Source of the DNA: Natronohydrobacter sp.
GTDB taxonomy: Bacteria; Pseudomonadota; Alphaproteobacteria; Rhodobacterales; Rhodobacteraceae
Assembly (NCBI GenBank): GCA_007123015.1
Contig: SKSL01000111.1
Coordinates: 1 to 6,069 of the forward strand
DNA length: 6,069 nucleotides
Reading direction: 5' to 3'
This document shows, piece after piece, positions 1-5,062 of this stretch. The stretch's first letter is position 1; each line of letters opens with the position of its first letter. Made by a program: the position numbers and the translations under genes. The notes under the pieces were generated by a model. The model had not been told where the DNA came from, did not search any database, and saw only the letters and a program-made list of their open reading frames with translations.

Positions 1-2
1 GG

Positions 3-80
3 TCAGGCGCATCTGGTCATGCGCGCGGTCGTGGGCCGCATCGCGCGCGCGCGGGCCAGCGCCGTGTTGAAACGAAACAT
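3..80 (-). CDS. Possible 25-codon small ORF (speculative)
   Basis: A short minus-strand frame starts with ATG at 78-80 and stops with TGA at 3-5. It is preceded by a good Shine-Dalgarno-like tract at 92-100, with a slightly long 11-base gap. The product begins MFRFNTALAR and is rich in Arg and Ala, with no recognisable domain, signal peptide or membrane segment. It could be a leader peptide, the broken start of a longer gene, or chance in GC-rich DNA. No function is assigned. Confidence 0.12.
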   Translation of the reverse strand: MFRFNTALARARAMRPTTARMTRCA

Positions 81-118
81 GATGCGATTGGCCCTCCCTT
101 CTGTCGCCGTTCTGGTAT

Positions 119-153
119 CCTGTCGTAACTCAATGCGAATTGAAACAGGTTTT
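119..153 (+). other. Weak nested hairpin with T run
   Basis: An inner stem TCAAT/ATTGA (130-134 with 139-143) is closed by a GCGA tetraloop of the GNRA class. An outer CCTGT/ACAGG pairing (119-123 with 145-149) surrounds it, followed by TTTT at 150-153. It could be a weak plus-strand terminator for a gene left of the window, or part of a leader on either strand. The outer pairing leaves a large asymmetric internal loop, so this is a tentative structure only. Confidence 0.2.
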
Positions 154-201
154 CGCGCGTCCACGCCAAAGGCCAAGAGCGTGAAAGCTGGCATGGCCCG
201 C

Positions 202-234
202 GCAAAGAAAATCCCGGCGCCGAGGACGCCGGGA
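202..234 (-). terminator. Rho-independent terminator of the ABC operon
   Basis: Read on the minus strand there is a perfect 8-bp GC-rich stem (bases 227-234 pairing with 212-219) with a 7-base loop at 220-226. It is followed directly by TTTTCTTT at 211-204. The structure begins 24 bases after the binding-protein stop codon (258-260). It therefore marks the end of the four-gene transcript. The stem is symmetric, but the plus strand has no T run after it, so termination should be one-directional. Confidence 0.88.
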
Positions 235-257
235 GGTTCAAGGCCGGACCGAGGTGA

Positions 258-1325
258 TCAGTTCGGCAGTTCTGCCGTGATCCCTTCGACGTAGAAATTC
301 ATCGTCGCGACATCGACATCAGGCGCCACTTCGCCCTCGGCCAGCCAGGGCGTGCCATCCTGCCGGTTGATCGGCCCAGTGAACGGGTGATAGTCGCCCG
401 CGACAATGGCTGCGATCAGCCCATCGGCTTCTTCCTGCAACTCCGCAGGGATGCGATCATTCCAGGGGGCCATCTCGATAATCCCGTCTGCAAAGCCCAG
501 CCAGGAATTCTGCGCTTCCCAGGTGCCGTCCATCACAGCCTGCACGCGGCTGATGTAGTAAGGTGCCCAGCGGTCCACGATCGCGCTTAGATGCGCAGTC
601 GGGCCGAATTGGGTCATGTCGCTGGCCTGTCCAAAGGCCATCACGCCCGCATCTTCGGCGACACGCACGGCAGCCGTCGAATCCGTGTGCTGCATGATCA
701 CATCCGCGCCCTGCTCGATCAGGGTTTCTGCCGAATCCGCTTCGAGCGCCGGGTCGAACCAGCTATAGGTCCAGATGATGCGGAACTGGACATCCGGGTT
801 CACGGCTTTCGCATGCAGATAGGCCGAATTGATCCCCGCGATGACAGCCGGAATCGGGTAAGAGGCGATATAGCCGATCGTGTTCGTCTCGGTCATCTTG
901 CCCGCGATATGGCCCAGAACAGCGCGGCCCTCATAGAAGCGCGCATCATAGAGTGAGATATTCGGGTGATCCTGAATATAGCCCGTCGCGTGCTGGAAGG
1001 CGACATCGGGGAAACGACCGGCCACCGCGTTCACATCCGGACCATAGCCGAAAGACGCGGCGAAGATCACATCGGTCCCGGAGAGCGCCATCTGGGTCAT
1101 GACGCGCTCGGCATCAGCGCCGTAATCGACATTCTCGACAATCGTGGTTTCAACAGCATCACCGAAATGCTCGACCATTTCAGCGCGCGCGCGGTCATGG
1201 CCAGCCGTCCAGCCGAAATCGCCGACCGGGCCGATATAAATGAACCCGACCTTGGTCGGGTCATCGGCACTGGCGGGCAGGGCCATTGTGATGCTGAGCG
1301 CAGCAGCTGAGAGCAGTTTTTTCAT
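258..1325 (-). CDS. BMP/PnrA-family ABC transporter periplasmic substrate-binding protein
   Basis: This 355-residue protein is the ligand-binding component of the importer encoded upstream. Residues 1-20 are a Sec signal peptide: two Lys, a hydrophobic core, then ASA before DD at about 20/21. There is no lipobox Cys, so a free periplasmic protein is expected rather than the lipoprotein form common in Gram-positives and spirochetes. The mature part reads as a Bmp domain: KVGFIYIGPVGDFGWT (25-40), VIFAASFGYG (87-95), ARFYEGRAVLGHIAGKMT (128-145), IGYIASYPIP (150-159) and GADVIMQHTDS (206-216). Length is normal for the family. Characterised relatives such as PnrA bind purine nucleosides, and this alphaproteobacterial type may prefer a purine base. 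The exact ligand cannot be read from sequence. The ATG at 1325 is preceded by GGGAG at suitable spacing. The gene follows permease 2 after 30 bases and is the last of the operon. Confidence 0.93.
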   Translation of the reverse strand: MKKLLSAAALSITMALPASADDPTKVGFIYIGPVGDFGWTAGHDRARAEMVEHFGDAVETTIVENVDYGADAERVMTQMALSGTDVIFAASFGYGPDVNAVAGRFPDVAFQHATGYIQDHPNISLYDARFYEGRAVLGHIAGKMTETNTIGYIASYPIPAVIAGINSAYLHAKAVNPDVQFRIIWTYSWFDPALEADSAETLIEQGADVIMQHTDSTAAVRVAEDAGVMAFGQASDMTQFGPTAHLSAIVDRWAPYYISRVQAVMDGTWEAQNSWLGFADGIIEMAPWNDRIPAELQEEADGLIAAIVAGDYHPFTGPINRQDGTPWLAEGEVAPDVDVATMNFYVEGITAELPN

Positions 1326-1355
1326 TGGGGGTTTCTCCCTGTTGGCAGCAAAGCC

Positions 1356-2288
1356 TCAGTTCGAGGCATGGAAAGGACGGTTCAGCGAGCCGGGCGCGTT
1401 CGAGCTGGCGCGCGCCTTGCCCGACGAGATGAACACAAGCACCGCAATCGTTATCAGGTATGGGGACATGGACAAGTACTCGACCGGGATCCTGACACCT
1501 GCGGCCTGCAGATTCAACTGCAAGACGACCACGCCGCCGAAAAGGTATGCACCCGCCATGGCCCGCCATGGTCGCCAGCTGGCAAAGACTACGAGCGCCA
1601 GCGCGATCCAGCCTGCGCCCACCGTCATGCCTTCGGTCCATTGCGGCACACGGATCAGCGACAGATAGGCCCCGCCCAGACCTGCGCAGGCCCCGCCGAA
1701 CATGATCGCGAAAGTACGCACGCGCTTGACATGATAGCCCAGCGCATGGGCCGCGTCGTGGTTTTCGCCGACCGCGCGCAGGATCATGCCTGCGCGCGAG
1801 TATTTCAGGAACCACCAGACCGCCGCGACCAGAGCAATCGTCAGATAGATCACGATATCATGGCTGAAGAATGCGCGCCCAAGAAAGGGGATGTCCGACA
1901 ATGGGCCCAGATCCAGCCGTGGGGTGCGCGGCGGTGTGACCCCCACATATTGCTGGCCCAGAAGCGCTGTCAGACCAAGCCCGAACAGTGTCAGCGCCAG
2001 CCCCGAGGCCACCTGATTGGTCATCAGCGCCTGTGTCAGCAGCGCAAATAAAAGCGACAGCGCCATGCCGCCAAGTGCGGCACCGATGAACCCCAGAACC
2101 GGGCTGCCAGTGTTCACGGCAACAATGAAGCCAAGGCAGGCACCCATGATCATCATGCCCTCGACACCCAGATTGAGGACCCCGGCCTTCTCGACGACCA
2201 ACTCGCCAATGGCGGCCAGCAGGATCGGGGTGGCGGCGACCATCAGAGCGGCGATCAGCACTGCGGGATTGATGGAACCAAGGATCAT
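1356..2288 (-). CDS. BMP-type (nucleoside/nucleobase) ABC transporter permease 2
   Basis: This 310-residue inner-membrane protein of the BPD_transp_2 (LivH/RbsC-like) superfamily corresponds to YufQ/NupQ in Bacillus. It forms the channel together with permease 1. I see eight or nine hydrophobic segments, at roughly 8-30, 43-60, 63-90, 95-113, 143-160, 190-212, 224-238, 244-262 and 272-289. Family hallmarks are VEKAGVLNLGVEGMM (32-46) and the cytoplasmic RAVGENHDAAHALG (171-184), which should contact the ATPase. The ATG at 2286-2288 overlaps the TGA of permease 1 as ATGA, and AAGGGG lies about 8 bases ahead, so the start is firm and coupled translation is likely. The C-terminal tail after residue 290 is polar and poorly conserved in character. 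The substrate class is inferred from the linked BMP protein. Confidence 0.92.
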   Translation of the reverse strand: MILGSINPAVLIAALMVAATPILLAAIGELVVEKAGVLNLGVEGMMIMGACLGFIVAVNTGSPVLGFIGAALGGMALSLLFALLTQALMTNQVASGLALTLFGLGLTALLGQQYVGVTPPRTPRLDLGPLSDIPFLGRAFFSHDIVIYLTIALVAAVWWFLKYSRAGMILRAVGENHDAAHALGYHVKRVRTFAIMFGGACAGLGGAYLSLIRVPQWTEGMTVGAGWIALALVVFASWRPWRAMAGAYLFGGVVVLQLNLQAAGVRIPVEYLSMSPYLITIAVLVFISSGKARASSNAPGSLNRPFHASN

Positions 2289-3370
2289 GCGCGCGCCCCT
2301 TTTGTCAGCCGGATGCGGTAATTGGTCTGGAAATCGAGCGCCAGAAGGAAGAACAACAGCATCCCCTGAAACACCTGAATGGCCGCCCCCGGAATTTGCA
2401 GCATCATCTGGCTAAGCTCACCACCGATATAGGTCAGCCCCAGCAGCAACCCCGCCAGCACGATCCCGAACGGGTTGAGCCGCCCAAGAAACGCCACGAT
2501 AATCGCTGTGAACCCGTAGCCGGAGGCGAATTCGATCCGCACTTGCCCGCCCGGGCCAGAGACCTCGAACATGCCCGCAAGCCCGGCCAGCGCGCCGGAA
2601 ATGCCCAGACAGATGACCACCAGCCGCGCAGGTGACACCCCCCCGAAGCGCGCAGCACGCGGCGCTTGCCCGGCAAGTTGCACATGATAGCCGAGCATAT
2701 GCCGTGTCATCATCACATAGGCGAAGATCACGGCGATCATTGCCGCGACAACGCCCCAATGTATGCCGGTGCCCGCGAAGATTTCGGCGTTATAGGCGGC
2801 CTCGTACCGGCGCAGGTCGCGCGAGCCGGGAAAGCCCGGCTGGTCGGGGTTGCGCATCAGCCCCAGCGCCATCGCCGCCAGAATGCGCTCGGCGACATAG
2901 ACCAACAGCAGCGAGACAAGGATTTCATTGGTGTTGAAGCGCGTTTTCAGGATCGCCGGGATCATCGCCCAGAGGAAGCCCCCGAACGCGCCCGCGATCA
3001 CCATCAGCGGGAAGATATGCCACCCCGGTGCCGGGAAAAACGCAAGCGCCACGCCTGCGCCGAAAAGCGCGCCGATGATATACTGCCCCTCTGCCCCGAT
3101 ATTCCAGATATTGGCCTTGAACCCGATGGCCAGACCCACAGCGATCAGGATCAGGGGTGCGGATTTGATCAGCAGTTGCGGGCGGGAATAACTGGCGAAT
3201 GTCTCGGAAAAGATGGGGTCGAAAAAGATCAGGCGGATCGCGGCCACTGGGTCCTTGCCCAGCGCCGCGAACATCATGCCGCCTGCAATCATGGTCAGCA
3301 GCACGGCCAGAAACGGATTGGCAATGCGCCAGAATTTCGACGGCTCCTTGCGTTTCTCCAGCCGGATCAT
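2285..3370 (-). CDS. BMP-type (nucleoside/nucleobase) ABC transporter permease 1
   Basis: This 361-residue inner-membrane permease of the BPD_transp_2 superfamily corresponds to YufP/NupP. A basic cytoplasmic N-terminus (MIRLEKRKEPSKFWR) leads into a first membrane segment at about 18-38. Further hydrophobic segments lie near 68-87, 96-114, 119-140, 148-170, 205-222, 249-270, 287-314 and 328-346. Family signatures are FKANIWNIGAEGQ (84-96), GYHVQLAGQAPRAARFGG (227-244, the likely ATPase-coupling loop) and GYGFTAIIVAFLGRLNPFGI (284-303). The ATG at 3368-3370 overlaps the ATPase stop by four bases (ATGA), with GAGG seven bases ahead. It also overlaps permease 2 in the same way, so the three proteins are probably made in fixed ratio by translational coupling. 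The long loop near 171-204 is probably periplasmic. Confidence 0.93.
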   Translation of the reverse strand: MIRLEKRKEPSKFWRIANPFLAVLLTMIAGGMMFAALGKDPVAAIRLIFFDPIFSETFASYSRPQLLIKSAPLILIAVGLAIGFKANIWNIGAEGQYIIGALFGAGVALAFFPAPGWHIFPLMVIAGAFGGFLWAMIPAILKTRFNTNEILVSLLLVYVAERILAAMALGLMRNPDQPGFPGSRDLRRYEAAYNAEIFAGTGIHWGVVAAMIAVIFAYVMMTRHMLGYHVQLAGQAPRAARFGGVSPARLVVICLGISGALAGLAGMFEVSGPGGQVRIEFASGYGFTAIIVAFLGRLNPFGIVLAGLLLGLTYIGGELSQMMLQIPGAAIQVFQGMLLFFLLALDFQTNYRIRLTKGARA

Positions 3371-4893
3371 TCGGCGGCCTCATGTGCTGGCTGCATATCT
3401 CCGGCCCCGCCCATCATCAGCCCGATCGCCTCGACCGTCAGACCCTTGGCGGGACGGACCGCTGTCAGGCGTCCCTCGTTCAGCGCAGCGAAACTGTCGG
3501 CGATCTCGATCAGTTCATCCAGATCCTGACTGATCACCAAGACCCCTGCGCCGGCATTCGCCAGATCCAGAAGCGCCTGCCGGATGAAACTTGCCGCCGA
3601 GGCATCAACCCCCCAGGTCGGCTGATTCACAACGATCACATCCGGCGCGAGTTCGATTTCGCGACCAATGACGAATTTCTGCAAATTGCCCCCCGACAGC
3701 GCGCGGGCCAGCACATGTGACCCCGGTGTGCGCACATCAAATTTCCTGATCACGGATTGCGCGAAAGCTTCGGTCTTTTTCCAGTCAATGAAACCATTCT
3801 GCACCAGCGTCTTGCGCTTGGCCCCGGACAATAGCGCATTGGCCGTCAGGCTCATATCCGGGGCAGCTGCGTGGCCCAGCCGTTCTTCGGGTGCTGTCAC
3901 CAGCCCCCGCACACGCCGCGCATTGGGCCCAAGCTGGCCAATTGGCTGGCCTTTCAGCGTGACTTGCGCCGCAGGGGACGGAATTTCACCCGAGAGCATC
4001 AGCAGCAATTCATCCTGTCCATTGCCCGCCACACCCGCGATCCCCAGCACTTCGCCCGCGTGCAGCTGGAACGAAATCTCCTTGAGCGACGTGCCGAAGG
4101 GGTTGTTCGATTTCAGGGACAGGTTTTCAACCGACAGCAGCACCTCGCCCTTTGGCTTGGCAGGCCGTTCGGGCGGGGTCAGCACTTGCCCGACCATCAG
4201 CTCGGCCAGGTCGCGCGCGGATTTCTCGCTCGGATCACATGTCGCCACCTTGCGTCCCCCACGCAGGATCGTGGCTTCATCACACAGCGCCCGGATCTCT
4301 TCCAGCTTATGCGAGATATACAGGATCGCCGTTCCCTCGGCGGAAAGCTGGCGCAGTGTGCGAAACAGGATCTCGACCTCTTGCGGGGTCAGCACGCTGG
4401 TCGGCTCGTCCATGATCAACAGTTTCGGGTCCTGCAGCAGACAGCGCACGATTTCCACGCGCTGCCGTTCCCCGGCCGATAACTCGCCCACCAGCCGACC
4501 CGGATCGAGCGGCAGACCATATTCTTCCGACACATCGCGGATGCGCTTGGCCAGATCACGCAAGGGCGGCGGGTTCTCCATGCCCAGCGCGACATTCTCG
4601 GCCACATCCAGCGCGTCGAACAGGCTGAAATGCTGGAACACCATGGCAACGCCATTCTGCCGCGCTTCCGAGGGCTGCGCCGGCGCGTAAGGCTGGTCAC
4701 GCAGGATCATCTGCCCCTTGTCGGGGGCGACCAGCCCGAAGATCATCTTCACCAGCGTGGATTTGCCTGCGCCATTCTCGCCCAGAAGCGCATGGATCTG
4801 CCCGGTGCCGATCTGAAAGGAAATATCATCATTGGCCAGAACACCGGGATAGGCTTTGGTCAGCCCCTCAAGGCGCAGCAATGGCTGGCGCAT
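3367..4893 (-). CDS. BMP-type ABC transporter ATP-binding protein with two ATPase domains
   Basis: This 508-residue cytoplasmic ATPase has two fused nucleotide-binding domains, like RbsA and YufO/NupO. Domain 1 is intact: Walker A GENGAGKST (38-46), Q-loop Q87, signature LSAGERQ (138-144), Walker B LLIMDEPT (158-165, catalytic E163) and switch H195. Domain 2 is degenerate: the P-loop region GVAGNGQDEL (287-296) lacks the Lys-Ser/Thr, the signature LSGGN (399-403) is kept, and the Walker B region reads VIVVNQPT (419-426), with Asn and Gln for Asp and Glu. Where His is expected in the switch there is Gln (ISQDLDEL). Loss of site 2 is common in this family; QPT in place of DEPT is typical of the BMP group. 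Possible starts are TTG 4971, GTG 4965, ATG 4899 and ATG 4893. I chose 4893 because GAGG of the GAGAGGGA tract lies ten bases ahead, against four for 4899. It is the first gene of the operon. Confidence 0.93.
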   Translation of the reverse strand: MRQPLLRLEGLTKAYPGVLANDDISFQIGTGQIHALLGENGAGKSTLVKMIFGLVAPDKGQMILRDQPYAPAQPSEARQNGVAMVFQHFSLFDALDVAENVALGMENPPPLRDLAKRIRDVSEEYGLPLDPGRLVGELSAGERQRVEIVRCLLQDPKLLIMDEPTSVLTPQEVEILFRTLRQLSAEGTAILYISHKLEEIRALCDEATILRGGRKVATCDPSEKSARDLAELMVGQVLTPPERPAKPKGEVLLSVENLSLKSNNPFGTSLKEISFQLHAGEVLGIAGVAGNGQDELLLMLSGEIPSPAAQVTLKGQPIGQLGPNARRVRGLVTAPEERLGHAAAPDMSLTANALLSGAKRKTLVQNGFIDWKKTEAFAQSVIRKFDVRTPGSHVLARALSGGNLQKFVIGREIELAPDVIVVNQPTWGVDASAASFIRQALLDLANAGAGVLVISQDLDELIEIADSFAALNEGRLTAVRPAKGLTVEAIGLMMGGAGDMQPAHEAAE

Positions 4894-4901
4894 CGTCATC
4901 G

Positions 4902-4909
4902 TCCCTCTC
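4902..4909 (-). promoter_or_regulatory. Ribosome binding site of the ATPase gene
   Basis: GAGAGGGA on the minus strand lies just ahead of two in-frame ATGs, at 4899 and 4893. Spacing favours 4893, though both could be used. The longer frame from TTG 4971 adds 26 residues that have no ABC-domain character and would place this site inside the coding region. Confidence 0.55.
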
Positions 4910-4912
4910 GTC

Positions 4913-4924
4913 GCGCCGCGGCGC
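4913..4924. repeat. 12-bp perfect GC palindrome upstream of the ATPase gene
   Basis: GCGCCGCGGCGC is its own reverse complement and ends three bases before the Shine-Dalgarno tract of the ATPase gene. In RNA it would have almost no loop, so if functional it is more likely a DNA-level protein site. In GC-rich DNA it may also be chance. Confidence 0.35.
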
Positions 4925-4946
4925 CAGATATGTTCTGCACCAAAGC

Positions 4947-4968
4947 CCTGTGCGCTGATTTTCACAAG
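4947..4968. promoter_or_regulatory. Candidate operator: imperfect inverted repeat CCTGTG-N10-CACAAG
   Basis: The half-sites match at five of six positions (CCTGTG and CTTGTG when both are read 5' to 3') and their centres are 16 bases apart, about one and a half helical turns. The repeat lies about 55-75 bases ahead of the ATPase ATG, next to the AT-rich island where the promoter should be. It resembles a dimeric regulator site, but the TGTG/CACA spacing differs from a standard CRP site. No regulator gene is present in the window. Confidence 0.3.
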
Positions 4969-5004
4969 CAAAAATTAATTTCAGACGGATGGTACTGATT
5001 AAAT
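4969..5004. promoter_or_regulatory. AT-rich island, likely promoter zone for the ABC operon
   Basis: This is the most AT-rich patch in the divergent region. It contains the 10-bp palindrome AAATTAATTT (4972-4981) and, on the minus strand, TTTAAT (5003-4998), which matches five of six bases of a -10 box. No good -35 box is visible at 16-18 bases upstream, so the promoter may need an activator. The position fits a minus-strand transcript with a leader of roughly 100 bases. Confidence 0.35.
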
Positions 5005-5027
5005 GCCTCATTGCTAGTCATGCCCCC

Positions 5028-5056
5028 TTTGCAGTCTCTGCCTGTGACCCTATGCT
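5028..5056 (+). promoter_or_regulatory. Candidate dnaE promoter implying a leaderless transcript
   Basis: A -35-like TTTGCA (5028-5033) and a -10-like TATGCT (5051-5056) are separated by 17 bases. Each hexamer matches four of six consensus bases. The predicted start point, seven bases past the -10 box, is the A of the dnaE ATG at 5063. There is no Shine-Dalgarno sequence between the box and the ATG (the six bases are all C). Confidence 0.3.
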
Positions 5057-5062
5057 CCCCCC

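Larger units (their letters stand above)
1..206. other. Left-edge region without a supported gene
   Basis: This stretch lies beyond the operon terminator and no reading frame in it resembles a known family. It holds an alternating CG run at about 43-54. A purine-rich, Shine-Dalgarno-like AAGGGAGGG lies on the minus strand at 92-100, 11 bases ahead of an ATG at 78-80. That ATG opens a frame of only 25 codons ending at 3 (it begins MFRFNTALAR and is rich in Arg). Another minus frame stays open to the left edge but offers only a poorly placed ATG at 10-12. A plus frame is open from the left edge to about 294, but it runs through the terminator and into the binding-protein gene, so it is probably not coding. 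The region may be the 5' leader of a minus-strand gene lying mostly outside the window. Confidence 0.4.

Noticed and set aside
19..294. Plus-strand frame at the left edge, open into the binding-protein gene
   Set aside because: It passes through the terminator stem and the last codons of a confident gene, and the product shows no family resemblance.
2666..3529. 287-codon plus-strand open frame across permease 1 and the ATPase end
   Set aside because: It crosses two well-defined minus-strand genes, and its product is His-, Arg- and Gln-rich with no membrane or domain signal.
3668..4690. 340-codon plus-strand open frame inside the ATPase gene
   Set aside because: It is antisense to both ATPase domains, and its product is Ser- and Arg-rich without a domain. 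The minus strand explains the sequence fully.
4949..4966. Standard CRP site TGTGA-N6-TCACA
   Set aside because: The left half reads TGTGC and the spacer is eight bases rather than six. I kept it only as a generic inverted repeat.
4894..4971. N-terminal extension of the ATPase from TTG 4971
   Set aside because: The 26 extra residues have no ABC character, the start would be TTG with no Shine-Dalgarno, and a good ribosome-binding tract precedes the ATGs at 4899 and 4893.
4894..5062. Purine riboswitch upstream of the ABC operon
   Set aside because: Purine transport operons in Firmicutes can have one, but I see no three-way junction or conserved purine-aptamer core in this leader.
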